In this document: piece by piece, positions 1 to 7,718 of the stretch | Layout: the number at the start of each line of letters is the position of its first letter | Numbering within the stretch: the first letter of the stretch is position 1 | Position numbers and translations under genes: made by a program | Notes under the pieces: generated by a model | Databases searched by the model: none | Told to the model about the DNA's origin: nothing | Seen by the model: only the letters and a program-made list of their open reading frames with translations | Source: Quadrisphaera sp. INWT6 | GTDB lineage: Bacteria > Actinomycetota > Actinomycetes > Actinomycetales > Quadrisphaeraceae | NCBI RefSeq assembly: GCF_015390235.1 | Contig: NZ_VUOH01000001.1 | Coordinates: 682,001-746,000, forward strand | DNA length: 64,000 nt | Reading direction: 5' to 3'

Positions 1-288
1 GAAGCTGTCGTGGGCGGTGACGGCGCGGATGCCGGTGACCTTGTTGGCCGCGATGGCCACCCCCAGGCCGGTGCCGCAGAACAGCAGGGCCCGGTCGGCC
101 TGGCCGTCGGCGACGCGCTGGGCGGCCTCGATGGCCACGGTGGGGTAGGGGGCGTGGCCCTCAGCGTCCACGCCGACGTCGACCACGGAGGCGACCAGGG
201 GGTGGGTGGCCAGATCAGCCTTCAGGGCCTCCTTGTAGTCGAAGCCGGCGTCATCGCTGCCGATGACCAGGCGCAGGGCGTCAGCCAC
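1..288 (-). CDS. rpiB: RpiB/LacAB-family sugar-phosphate isomerase (3' end outside window)
   Basis: The first 96 codons are visible, read leftward from a GTG at 288 with a GGAGGAG ribosome site just upstream; the rest of the gene lies beyond the window edge. The translation starts [20 protein letters not shown] and has the family's [14 protein letters not shown] loop at about residues 70-83, where the cysteine acts as the isomerisation base. RpiB enzymes interconvert ribose 5-phosphate and ribulose 5-phosphate; relatives act on allose 6-phosphate or tetrulose phosphates, so the substrate is not certain. It is divergent from the FadR-type regulator and shares an operator region with it. Beside nucleoside hydrolases a ribose role is reasonable. 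Confidence 0.8.
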   Translation of the reverse strand, partial: MADALRLVIGSDDAGFDYKEALKADLATHPLVASVVDVGVDAEGHAPYPTVAIEAAQRVADGQADRALLFCGTGLGVAIAANKVTGIRAVTAHDSF

Positions 289-360
289 GGGTCTCCTCCG
301 GTCGTCTGCGGTCCACGCTTCGGTGCGGGCCGCTGGGCCATCTCGGGCTCCGCAACTACT

Positions 361-380
361 TTGGCAAACCGGTTGACCAA
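361..380. promoter_or_regulatory. Palindromic operator 1, between isomerase and regulator genes
   Basis: TTGGCAAACCGGTTGACCAA is a near-perfect palindrome centred on AACCGGTT, followed by TTGCAAG. The same block, inverted, recurs at 1274-1293 before the transporter operon; the two share over 20 identical bases including the flanking TTGCAA. A shared palindrome on both sides of a FadR/GntR gene is the usual mark of that regulator's operator (inference). Confidence 0.75.
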
Positions 381-433
381 TTGCAAGACTGAGGGGAGAT
401 GGCGACCGCCAGCACCGAAGCCGGTGTCGGTCC

Positions 434-439
434 TAGGGT
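434..439 (+). promoter_or_regulatory. -10-like TAGGGT for a leaderless regulator transcript
   Basis: TAGGGT lies six bases before the GTG at 446 and no Shine-Dalgarno sequence is present. This spacing would start transcription at or next to the start codon. Operator 1 lies about 55 bp upstream. Confidence 0.45.
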
Positions 440-445
440 CGCCTC

Positions 446-1174
446 GTGCCCGCCTTCAGCGACGACCAGTCGGCCATCATCTCCGCCTCCCTGGGGGCCG
501 TCCCCTCTGGCACGCCGGCCTCGGAGGTGGCCCGTCGGCTGCTCGACCTGTTCCTCGGCGGCTCCGTGCAGCCGGGCACCCGCCTGCCTCCGGAGCGCCA
601 GCTGGCCACCACGCTCGGCGTCGGGCGCTCGGCGGTCCGCGAGGCCCTGGCGGCCCTAGAGATCCTCGGCATCGTCGACGTGCGCCCCGGGTCAGGCACG
701 TACCTGCGGGGAACGGCCAGCGAGCTCCTGCCGCAGACGTTGCGCTGGGGCCTCCTCATCGGGCGCCAGAGCACGAGCGAGCTCCTCGAGCTGCGCGCCG
801 GCCTGGAGATCTACAGCGCTCGCCTCGCCGCAGGTCGCGGAGGTCAGGCGGGCCTGGCGCGTCAGGAGGCGGCGCTGGTGCGCATGCGGCGTGGTGAGCA
901 GGACCTACGCGCCTTCGCCAAGGCCGACCGCGACTTCCACGACGCCCTCGCCGAGACCGCCGGGAACGACCTCGTCATGGACCTGCTCTCGGTGGTCCGC
1001 TCGCTGCTGCAGGTCTACGCCGACCGCGCGGTGAGCACCGAGGAGGCGGCGCGCACCGCCTGCGAGGAGCACGAAGCCATCCACGAGGCGGTCCGAGCGG
1101 GCGACGAGAACGCGGCCGCTGCCGCCATGGCGGTCCACATGGCCACCGCGACACGACGACTCAGCGCTGGGTGA
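446..1174 (+). CDS. FadR-subfamily GntR transcriptional regulator
   Basis: A 242-residue protein. Residues ~25-95 form a winged helix of GntR type, with the characteristic PGTRLPPERQLATTLGVGRS and the following AVREALAALEILGIVDVRPGSGTYL. Residues ~100-240 form an all-helical FCD effector domain with the typical D-x3-H pattern (KADRDFHDALAETAGN) and later histidines that usually bind metal and a small carboxylate or sugar acid. The GTG start follows TAGGGT at six bases, as in several other genes here. It lies between a divergent isomerase gene and a transporter operon, each preceded by the same palindrome, so it probably represses both and is relieved by a pathway intermediate (inference). Confidence 0.88.
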   Translation: MPAFSDDQSAIISASLGAVPSGTPASEVARRLLDLFLGGSVQPGTRLPPERQLATTLGVGRSAVREALAALEILGIVDVRPGSGTYLRGTASELLPQTLRWGLLIGRQSTSELLELRAGLEIYSARLAAGRGGQAGLARQEAALVRMRRGEQDLRAFAKADRDFHDALAETAGNDLVMDLLSVVRSLLQVYADRAVSTEEAARTACEEHEAIHEAVRAGDENAAAAAMAVHMATATRRLSAG

Positions 1175-1273
1175 CCCGGTGTCGCCACTGGGGTCGATCC
1201 AGCGCTAGACGGGCACCCTTCCGTTCCGCCGTGACCCGATCGAGTCCTCCCGGCGTCGACGAGGGGCTTGCAA

Positions 1274-1293
1274 TTGGTCAACCGGTTGGCCAT
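1274..1293. promoter_or_regulatory. Palindromic operator 2, upstream of transporter operon
   Basis: TTGGTCAACCGGTTGGCCAT repeats operator 1 in inverted orientation, with flanking TTGCAA on the left and TAGTTGCA on the right, so the symmetry extends over about 33 bp. It lies ~115 bp before the binding-protein start codon, suitable for repressor control of the operon promoter. Confidence 0.75.
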
Positions 1294-1406
1294 AGTTGCA
1301 GCACTGGTCATGACGACCGAGTCGCCGACGGCATCGAAGCCGCAGCGGTGCAGCACGGGGGCGGACCACGGCGGTCCGCACCGCACAGATCTCCACGGAG
1401 GCAGAC

Positions 1407-2660
1407 TTGCGCGCGAAGAGGATGCTCGCTGCAGTGGCCGCGGCCGGCGTGATCGGAACCCTGGCGGCTTGCGGCGGCAGCGCCGGAGGTGGCGGTGATG
1501 ACGAGCTGACCGTTTGGATGCTCACCTTGGAGGGGGCCCAGAAGGAGGCCATGGACACCCTCGTCAGCGACTTCGAGGCCGCCAACGAGGGGGTCACGGT
1601 CAACATCGAGGAGCGCTCCACCGACGCCCACAAGGACGCGCTGCGCCAGGTCGCCGGTACCGACGCCGGTCCCGACATCTACTGGTACTGGGAGGGCCCC
1701 GGGCTCGGAGGCGAGCTCGTCGAGGCGGGTCTGAGCAAGGACCTCACCGCCGAGTACGAGCAGTACGGCTGGGCCGACCGCTTCGGCGAGGCGACCCTGA
1801 GCAACATCACCCGCTACGGCGGCTACCACGGCGTGCCCTTCACCCAGCAGGCCGAGGCCATCTACTACAACAAGGAACTCTTCGCCCAGGCCGGCATCAC
1901 CGCTGAGCCCACGACGTACGAGGAGTTCGAGGCCGCGGCGGCCAAGCTGGCCGCGGCCGGGATCACCCCGATCACCTTCGGCGGCACCGTCAACTGGCAC
2001 GTCATGCGCCTGCTGGACTCCCTCATCGAGACCAACTGCGGCTCGGACACCTTCGACCAGCTCGTCACCACCGAGACCAGCTGGGACACCCCGTGCGTGG
2101 ACGAGTCCTTCACCCAGCTCAAGACCTGGGGCGACGAGTACTTCAACGACGGCTTCCAGGGCGTCGCGGACGCCGAGGCGCAGCAGCTCTTCTACACCGG
2201 TGACGCCGCGATGGCCTACGAGGGCACCTGGTTCGACTCCCTCACCGTCGACAACGGCATGGACCCGGCGAACATCGGGGTCTTCAAGTTCCCCACCGGC
2301 ACCGAGCGCCTGTACGGCTTCGGTGAGGGCTTCTACATCAACGCCGCCAGCGACAAGCCCGAGGACGCGGCGAAGTTCCTGGACTTCGTCACCTCCACCG
2401 AGGAGCAGAACAAGGTCGTCGGGGCGTTCTCGCCCATCTCGGTCAACACCGAGGTGCCCACCGCCACCGGCAACCCCCTGCACGAGCTGTGGCCTCCCCT
2501 GTACGACGCCGCCAGCGGCTTCTACCTCAACAACGACCAGAACCTGACGCTGGACCAGACCACGGAGTACTGGCGCGTCATGAACTCGGTCCTGACCGGT
2601 GGGCTGGCTCCGGCCGATGCCGGCGCGGAGTTCCAGGCCTTCGTCGACTCCAACGCCTGA
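1407..2660 (+). CDS. ABC transporter sugar-binding lipoprotein (SBP family 1)
   Basis: A 417-residue extracytoplasmic solute-binding protein. The TTG start has CGGAGG five bases upstream. The N-terminus is a lipoprotein signal: positive charges (RAKR), a hydrophobic stretch and the lipobox LAAC at about residues 18-21, so the mature protein is lipid-anchored at Cys21. The body resembles family 1 carbohydrate-binding proteins, with an alternating two-lobe pattern, a VPFTQQAEAIYYNKELFA segment around residue 140 and a late GFGEGFYINA strand. Two permeases follow, separated by a strong hairpin. With nucleoside hydrolases downstream the ligand may be a nucleoside or other riboside rather than a free sugar (inference). 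Confidence 0.88.
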   Translation: MRAKRMLAAVAAAGVIGTLAACGGSAGGGGDDELTVWMLTLEGAQKEAMDTLVSDFEAANEGVTVNIEERSTDAHKDALRQVAGTDAGPDIYWYWEGPGLGGELVEAGLSKDLTAEYEQYGWADRFGEATLSNITRYGGYHGVPFTQQAEAIYYNKELFAQAGITAEPTTYEEFEAAAAKLAAAGITPITFGGTVNWHVMRLLDSLIETNCGSDTFDQLVTTETSWDTPCVDESFTQLKTWGDEYFNDGFQGVADAEAQQLFYTGDAAMAYEGTWFDSLTVDNGMDPANIGVFKFPTGTERLYGFGEGFYINAASDKPEDAAKFLDFVTSTEEQNKVVGAFSPISVNTEVPTATGNPLHELWPPLYDAASGFYLNNDQNLTLDQTTEYWRVMNSVLTGGLAPADAGAEFQAFVDSNA

Positions 2661-2666
2661 ACCGCT

Positions 2667-2700
2667 GAGGACCCCGGGCGCTGAGGCGTCCGGGGTCCTC
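2667..2700 (+). terminator. Intercistronic hairpin after the binding-protein gene
   Basis: GAGGACCCCGG and CCGGGGTCCTC form a perfect 11-bp stem around a 12-base loop, seven bases after the binding-protein stop. There is no U-tract. It probably protects or partly terminates the message so that binding protein is made in excess of permeases. Confidence 0.6.
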
Positions 2701-2744
2701 GCGAGACGTCCGACCGCATGACCTCAGTCCTCGGGAGAGGTGCC

Positions 2745-3674
2745 ATGACCGCCGTCCACCACCCGCCTGCTCAGCAGGCGCCACCGCGTCGCCGGTCCGA
2801 TCGGCGCCTCCTGCAGGCCCTGCCCTACCTGCTCCCCGCAGTGGTCCTGTACCTGGGGTTCCTGGTCTACCCGATGGTGGACGCGGTGCGGTTGTCCTTC
2901 TTCGAGTGGACGGGATTCCGCAACGACGAGCCCGTCTTCGTCGGCCTGGACAACTACGTGCGCACCTTCACCAACGACCCCGTCTTCTACAGGGCGCTGA
3001 CGAACTCCGTCATCTGGGTCGTGCTGTCCCTGCTCATCCCCATGCTCCTGGGGCTGCTGCTGGCTCTGGCCCTGAACCGACGGATGGTCGGACGCAACCT
3101 CTTCCGTTCGGTCTTCTACATCCCGGCCGTCTTCGCCTCCATCACCGTGGCCGCGATGTGGCGCTGGATCTACAACCCCAACGTCGGGTCCTTGAACCAG
3201 CTCCTCGAGGCCGTCGGCCTGGCTTCGCTGCAGCAGGAGTGGCTGGGCAACCCGCAGATCGCCCTCTACTCGGTCTTCGTCGCCAGCGTCTGGCAGGGCG
3301 TCGGCTTCAGCCTCGTGCTCTTCCTCGCCGGCCTGCAGCAGGTGCCCGCCGAGCTCGTCGACGCGGCTCGGGTCGACGGCGCGAACCGCTGGCAGGTCTT
3401 CAAGGCCGTGACGGTCCCCGCGCTGCGCCCGACGACTGCGGTCGTCACCATCCTGACGATCATCAACTCCCTGAAGGTCTACGACCTCGTCGTCGGCATG
3501 ACCGGCGGCGGCCCCGCGCAGAGCACGCAGGTGCTCGCGCTGTGGTCCTACCAGCAGTCCATCACCAACCACGACTTCGGCCAGGGCGGGGCGGTCGCCA
3601 CCGTGCTGCTGGTGGTCTCGCTGTGCCTGGTCGTCCCCTACCTGGTCCGCACCCTGAAGGCTGAGGAGCACTGA
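2745..3674 (+). CDS. Sugar ABC transporter permease, MalF-like
   Basis: A 309-residue inner-membrane permease of the carbohydrate uptake (CUT1) type with about six hydrophobic segments, the first at YLLPAVVLYLGFLVYPMV. The EAA loop that contacts the ATPase is present as ELVDAARVDGANRWQVFKAV at about residues 206-225. The ATG at 2745 is preferred to an ATG at 2718 because GGGAGAGG sits just before it. Its stop overlaps the start of the next permease in TGATG, so the pair is translationally coupled. No ATPase gene is visible in the locus; actinobacterial CUT1 systems often borrow a shared MsiK-type ATPase. Confidence 0.88.
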   Translation: MTAVHHPPAQQAPPRRRSDRRLLQALPYLLPAVVLYLGFLVYPMVDAVRLSFFEWTGFRNDEPVFVGLDNYVRTFTNDPVFYRALTNSVIWVVLSLLIPMLLGLLLALALNRRMVGRNLFRSVFYIPAVFASITVAAMWRWIYNPNVGSLNQLLEAVGLASLQQEWLGNPQIALYSVFVASVWQGVGFSLVLFLAGLQQVPAELVDAARVDGANRWQVFKAVTVPALRPTTAVVTILTIINSLKVYDLVVGMTGGGPAQSTQVLALWSYQQSITNHDFGQGGAVATVLLVVSLCLVVPYLVRTLKAEEH

Positions 3675-4582
3675 TGAGCGGCGCCACCATCCTCGCGAAC
3701 CCCTCCGCCAGCGGCGGTCAGGTCGCCGCCGTGCCGGCGCCCCCTGCCAACAGGCCGCGTCGCGACTACGTCGGCATCGGCCTGTGGATCTCCCTCGCCA
3801 TCTCGGCGCTCATCTGGGCGCTGCCCTTCGTCTTCATGTTCCTCACCTCGGTGAAGACGAACGCCGACGTCAACACCGCCCCGACGTGGCACCTGCCGAG
3901 CGTGTGGCAGTGGGTCAACTACGCCGACGCCGTGGAGACCGGCGACCTGTGGGTCACGGGCGCCAACAGCCTGGTCGTGGCCATCATCAAGGTGCCCATC
4001 GGCCTGCTCCTGGCTGCGGCAGCCGCCTACGCCCTGGCACGGCTGCGCTTCCGCTTCTCCAAGCTGGTGCTCGCCGTGCTCGTCGCCGGCTCCATGGTTC
4101 CGATCCAGGTGGGGCTCGGCCCGCTCTTCACCACGATGCTGAGCCTCGACCTGCTCGACACCAAGCTGGGGCTGATGCTGCCCTACCTCGCCTTCGGCGT
4201 TCCGTACCAGATCTTCATGCTCTACGGCTTCTTCCGCGCCATCCCGGACGAGCTGGAGGAGTCCGCACGCCTGGACGGTGCATCGACCTTCCGCATCTTC
4301 TGGCAGATCTGCCTGCCGCTGGCCAAGCCGGCCCTCGCCGCGCTGTTCATCCTGGACTTCGTGGCGACGTGGAACGAGTACGCCATCGCCGCGACGCTGC
4401 TGCAGAGCCAGGACAACTGGACGGTGCCGCTGGCCGTGCTGAGCTTCAGTGGCCAGCGAGCCACCGAGTACGGGCCGCTGAACGCCTTCATCATCATGTC
4501 GGCCGTCCCCGTGCTCATCGTCTACCTGCTCTTCCAGCGCTACTTCGTCGCCGGGGCGTTCTCCGGTGCCGTCAAGGGCTGA
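3674..4582 (+). CDS. Sugar ABC transporter permease, MalG-like
   Basis: A 302-residue second permease. Six hydrophobic segments are visible, the first at IGLWISLAISALIWALPFVF, and the EAA loop reads ELEESARLDGASTFRIFWQI at about residues 193-212. The start codon overlaps the upstream stop by one base. The C-terminus ends in FQRYFVAGAFSGAVKG, the usual MalG-type ending. It would pair with the preceding subunit in the membrane and carry the ligand delivered by the lipoprotein. Confidence 0.88.
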   Translation: MSGATILANPSASGGQVAAVPAPPANRPRRDYVGIGLWISLAISALIWALPFVFMFLTSVKTNADVNTAPTWHLPSVWQWVNYADAVETGDLWVTGANSLVVAIIKVPIGLLLAAAAAYALARLRFRFSKLVLAVLVAGSMVPIQVGLGPLFTTMLSLDLLDTKLGLMLPYLAFGVPYQIFMLYGFFRAIPDELEESARLDGASTFRIFWQICLPLAKPALAALFILDFVATWNEYAIAATLLQSQDNWTVPLAVLSFSGQRATEYGPLNAFIIMSAVPVLIVYLLFQRYFVAGAFSGAVKG

Positions 4583-4610
4583 ACCCCTCACCTCCCTGGA
4601 GCCCGGACCC

Positions 4611-5651
4611 ATGACGTCGACCCGCGCCACCTGGACGATCGGTGACCACCGCTGGCTGCCCGGCGAGCCCCCTCTGGCCCCGCCGCGGGTCAGGGTCATC
4701 GCCGACAACGACTTCTCCGGCGACCCCGACGACCTGTACCAGCTGGTGCACCACCTGCTCTCACCCGCGGTGGACGTGCGGCTCGTCGTGGCCTCCCACC
4801 TCGCCCCCGGTGACCCCTTCGACCCCGGACCGGGCAGCGCCGCGAACGCCCTGGCGCGAGTGCACGAGGTGCTCGACGTCATGGGGCTCGACGCTTCCGA
4901 CGACACCGTCGACGGCGGCAGCCGCGTGGTGCTCGGCGCCGACGACGCCCTCGTCGACACCGCCACCCCGCAGGACTCTCCGGCAGCCCGGGCGATCATC
5001 GCCGAGGCGATGCGTGACGACGACCGCCCGCTGTACTACTGCGCGGGCGGGGGTCTCACCGACGTCGCCTCGGCCTACCTGATCGAGCCCGCGATCGCCG
5101 ACCGCATGGTGCTGGTCTGGATCGGCGGGCCCGAGCACGCCGGCGTCGCGCTGCCCCCGCCAGGCGTCGAGAGCCCCGAGTACAACCTGAAGATCGACAT
5201 CAATGCCGCCCGGGTGGTGTTCAACGACTCGACCCTCCCGCTGTGGCAGGTGCCTCGCGACGTCTACCGCCAGTGCCTCGTCTCGGACATCGAGCTGCGC
5301 GAGCGCGTGCTCCCGCACGGCCCGGTCGGAAGACTCCTCTACGACGCGCTGCGCCTGGTCAACCGCTTCGCGCTGGGCCACACCGGCGGGTACCCGGAGA
5401 CCTACGCCCTTGGTGACTCCCCGCTCGTCCTCTTCACAGCTCTCCAGTCGCACTTCCAGCCCGACCCCGCGTCCAGCGCCTACGTGCTGCGCGCCGCACC
5501 CGTGGTCGACGAGCGCGGCGAGACCCACCTGCGCGAGACGGGCCGCACCATCCGCGTGTACACGCAGGTCGACGTCCGCCTGATGTTCGAGGACATGTTC
5601 GGCAAGATCGCCGCCTTCGCGCGCTGGCAGCGCGCCGCGGCCCAGCACTGA
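4611..5651 (+). CDS. Nucleoside hydrolase-like protein 1
   Basis: A 346-residue protein from the ATG at 4611. An upstream in-frame GTG at 4566 would overlap the permease gene and adds no recognisable sequence. Near the N-terminus is the Ca-binding aspartate cluster of inosine-uridine nucleoside hydrolases, IADNDFSGDPDDLYQL (canonical DTDxGxDDxxAL). Later come GGGLTDVASAYL and a VWIGGPE strand typical of the fold. These enzymes cut the N-glycosidic bond of ribonucleosides to base and ribose. No signal peptide is seen, so hydrolysis is expected in the cytoplasm after uptake. The sequence differs enough from the classic family that an unusual riboside substrate is possible. Confidence 0.75.
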   Translation: MTSTRATWTIGDHRWLPGEPPLAPPRVRVIADNDFSGDPDDLYQLVHHLLSPAVDVRLVVASHLAPGDPFDPGPGSAANALARVHEVLDVMGLDASDDTVDGGSRVVLGADDALVDTATPQDSPAARAIIAEAMRDDDRPLYYCAGGGLTDVASAYLIEPAIADRMVLVWIGGPEHAGVALPPPGVESPEYNLKIDINAARVVFNDSTLPLWQVPRDVYRQCLVSDIELRERVLPHGPVGRLLYDALRLVNRFALGHTGGYPETYALGDSPLVLFTALQSHFQPDPASSAYVLRAAPVVDERGETHLRETGRTIRVYTQVDVRLMFEDMFGKIAAFARWQRAAAQH

Positions 5652-5677
5652 TCCCCAGACCGGAACGAGGACCCGCC

Positions 5678-6580
5678 GTGAACGCCCCCACCCGCCGCCG
5701 CATCATCGTGAACACCGACGCGAAGAACGAGGCGGACGACCAGTACGCGATCGTCCACGCGCTGCTCTCACCGACCCTCGACGTGCGCGGCATCGTGCCC
5801 GCGCACTTCGGCGCGGAGCGCAGCGACCGCAGCATGGAGGAGTCCCGTGAGGAGGTCGACCTCCTCCTGCGGCTGATGGACCTCACCGGCAGCGTGACGG
5901 TCGCCGACGGCGCCCCGCGGGCACTGGTCGACGCGACGACGCCGGCGGACTCACCCGGGGCGCGCCTCATCGTCGAGGAGAGCAAGCTCGCCTCGGAGGG
6001 CGACCCGCTGTTCGTCACCTTCCTCGGGCCGCTGACCGACATGGCCTCGGCGATCCTCCTCGACCCCGAGATCGTCGACCGCGACGTCGTCGTGGTGTGG
6101 ATCGGGGGCATGGGGTACGGCGTCGACTGGAACTACCCCCACCCCGAGTTCAACCTCCGCAACGACATCACCGCGGCGAACGTCGTGTTCGGCTCCGGGA
6201 TCACGATCTGGCAGGTGCCCGCGAGCATCTACTCGATGGTGTCCGTCGGGTACGCCGAGCTGCGCGAGCGGATCGGGGGAAGCAGCGAGCTGGCCGACTA
6301 CCTCATCGACCAGATGGTCGAGTGGAACGCCGCCCACCACGGTGAGCCCACTGAGTCGCGCTCCTTGGGTGACTCCCCGGCCATCTCCCTGGTGCTGAAC
6401 CCCCGCGGCGGGGTCTTCCGCACCGTGCCCGCGCCGAGCTTCGGCGTCGAGGGTGGCTACCTGCCGGGCTCCGGGCACCCCGTCCGCGTCTTCGAGACCG
6501 TGGACGTGCGGTACCTGCTGGAGGACATGTTCGCCAAGATCCGCCTGTTCGGGCGCGAGGGCGCCCTGCGCCACGACTGA
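5678..6580 (+). CDS. Nucleoside hydrolase-like protein 2
   Basis: A 300-residue protein starting at GTG 5678, 26 bp after the previous gene and preceded by AACGAGGA. It has the same architecture as its neighbour: an N-terminal aspartate cluster IIVNTDAKNEADDQYAIVHA, FLGPLTDMASAILL, VVWIGGMGYGVDWNYPHPEFN and a C-terminal VRYLLEDMFAKI that closely matches VRLMFEDMFGKI in the upstream protein. The two are paralogues from tandem duplication. The N-terminal N-T-D-A-K-N-E variant is closer to the DUF1593-like branch of the superfamily. Two diverged copies in one operon suggest two substrates or a heteromer (inference). It is the last chromosomal gene before the island. Confidence 0.75.
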   Translation: MNAPTRRRIIVNTDAKNEADDQYAIVHALLSPTLDVRGIVPAHFGAERSDRSMEESREEVDLLLRLMDLTGSVTVADGAPRALVDATTPADSPGARLIVEESKLASEGDPLFVTFLGPLTDMASAILLDPEIVDRDVVVVWIGGMGYGVDWNYPHPEFNLRNDITAANVVFGSGITIWQVPASIYSMVSVGYAELRERIGGSSELADYLIDQMVEWNAAHHGEPTESRSLGDSPAISLVLNPRGGVFRTVPAPSFGVEGGYLPGSGHPVRVFETVDVRYLLEDMFAKIRLFGREGALRHD

Positions 6581-6650
6581 GTGCTGACATGATCACTGGG
6601 CTAGCGATCCTCTGAGCAGACCTCGCCAGCGCGACCTTCTCGGCGATGTC

Positions 6651-6671
6651 CAGCCTGACTTGCGGCGGAAC
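6651..6671. other. attL core
   Basis: This copy matches 45868-45888 at 20 of 21 positions, the difference being T versus A at the sixth base. It lies 70 bp after the last nucleoside-locus gene. On the minus strand it still reads FRRKSG but then TGG rather than a stop. Confidence 0.75.
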
Positions 6672-7002
6672 AAGTGGTGCTCAGTTCTGAGCAGGGCCAA
6701 TCTGGCCGAAAGTGCCTCTGAACTGCACGTTTGCCGTTGGCAAGCGTTGAGTGGTGACGGTCGCTTTTGAACTTTTTGCGGACCAGGTGCGGACCGAGTG
6801 GCGTTCGAGGGGTTCGCTTCGCGCCGTCTCAGCGGTCACATCGGCGTGAACTGGGTCGGCCATGAAGCGGTTGCACGATCGGTTGCCCGCCGATGGGCGT
6901 GCAACGGACGGTCAGCCTCGCTCCTGCGTCACAGGGGATCCCCGACCGGTCAGCGTCTGGCGCCGCTTCGCGCTGTCAGTCCGGCGATCCATGCTGGCCG
7001 CC
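6672..7002. other. Island left-end region without a convincing gene
   Basis: About 330 bp. It contains the left arm-type repeat at 6777-6796. Its first half is AT-richer than the neighbourhood (for example CGCTTTTGAACTTTTTGCGG), in keeping with an att-arm segment. No open frame here has a plausible start and coding pattern. Confidence 0.5.
6777..6796. repeat. Left arm-type integrase repeat
   Basis: TGCGGACCAGGTGCGGACCG matches the copy at 45809-45828 in 17 of 20 bases and in the same orientation. Each copy is itself a tandem of TGCGGAC with a 4-base spacer. It lies 105 bp inside the left core. Confidence 0.65.
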
Positions 7003-7404
7003 ATGACGACGATGTCCAAGACCGTGCAGCGCGCCGTGGTGGGGGAAGGGCTAGGGGCGGGGCTGCTCGCCCTCGGCATCCAAGAGTTCAACCCGTCCAA
7101 GGGGGACCTTGAGTTCGCCCTCCGTCATGCCTGGAAGGCGTGGCCGTACGCCCCCGTGTTCCCGCAGGTCCGGGCTGACGTGAGTCGGGATGATCTCGTC
7201 GGCATCATCAACGACTCCCCGGGCCAGAGGAGCGGCCCGCAGCAGATCCGGTGGACTAGATCTTGGCCCTTCCGCATCGAGTCGTCCTGGGGCTGGACGC
7301 CTGATGACGTCGGTGAGCACACGCAGGAGCTGTACGGGGTGGGCCTTGCTGGGTGGGTGCAGCTAGCCAGCCCATTTGCCGAAGGGCTGGGGCTCCTTGA
7401 CTAG
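7003..7404 (+). CDS. Hypothetical protein
   Basis: About 133 residues from the ATG at 7003 (an ATG at 6991 would add four residues; the frame stays open back to 6862). I do not recognise the family. The translation is slightly acidic and rich in tryptophan and proline (HAWKAWPYAPVFPQVRADVS, SWPFRIESSWGWTPDD), with no membrane segment or signal peptide. A glycine-rich N-terminal stretch (GEGLGAGLLALGIQEF) could be a short helix. It is the first gene inside the island's left end. No ribosome site is obvious, so the start is uncertain. Confidence 0.45.
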   Translation: MTTMSKTVQRAVVGEGLGAGLLALGIQEFNPSKGDLEFALRHAWKAWPYAPVFPQVRADVSRDDLVGIINDSPGQRSGPQQIRWTRSWPFRIESSWGWTPDDVGEHTQELYGVGLAGWVQLASPFAEGLGLLD

Positions 7405-7431
7405 CCCTTCCCTTCGCGAGGGCGGGGCTTG

Positions 7432-7671
7432 TCAGATGAGTCCGCCCCTGCCTGGCTCCGACTTCATGCCCCACCCTTCACCCTCCACGCGCTGCAGGAC
7501 GTCCCACACCGCAGACAGCTTCTGGGCAACGCTCAAGGTGGCCTAGATCTGCAGCAGGGCGATCTTTTGGTCGACCGTCAGTCCCTCGGTCCTCTGCAGC
7601 GCTGAGAGCTCATCTATCGACTGCGGACAAAGATTTACGGCAACCTCGTGGTGTCGGGGGCGCGACCGCAC
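7432..7671 (-). pseudogene. Remnant of small RHH-like regulator with internal stop
   Basis: Reading the minus strand from a GTG at 7671, the frame gives HEVAVNLCPQSIDELSALQR, then TEGLTVDQKIALLQI, a TAG at 7543-7545, and continues ATLSVAQKLSAVWDVLQRVE to a TGA at 7432. The first part resembles small actinobacterial ribbon-helix-helix proteins (x-V-N-L-T-P-x-S-x-x-x-L ... R/A-L-Q-I-Y/A). CAG to TAG is one base change. Base composition is lower in GC than the neighbours. It is divergent from the HipA-like gene, the usual position of an antitoxin-type regulator, but that link is speculative. Confidence 0.4.
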
Positions 7672-7705
7672 GGCCAGCCACCGACAGCCCGGGCCCAGCA
7701 GCGTC

Positions 7706-7711
7706 TACGGT
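7706..7711 (+). promoter_or_regulatory. -10-like TACGGT before the HipA-like gene
   Basis: TACGGT lies seven bases before the ATG at 7719 without a Shine-Dalgarno sequence, the same arrangement as at other leaderless-type starts in the window. Confidence 0.35.
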
Positions 7712-7718
7712 CCTGACC

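Noticed and set aside
10..897. 295-codon plus-strand open frame across the isomerase and regulator genes
   Set aside because: It overlaps the clear RpiB frame on the other strand and the FadR frame; its sequence is low-complexity Gly/Arg and has no family features.
6581..6800. tRNA gene as the attachment site
   Set aside because: No cloverleaf can be formed around either core; the core is part of a DUF5302 coding sequence.
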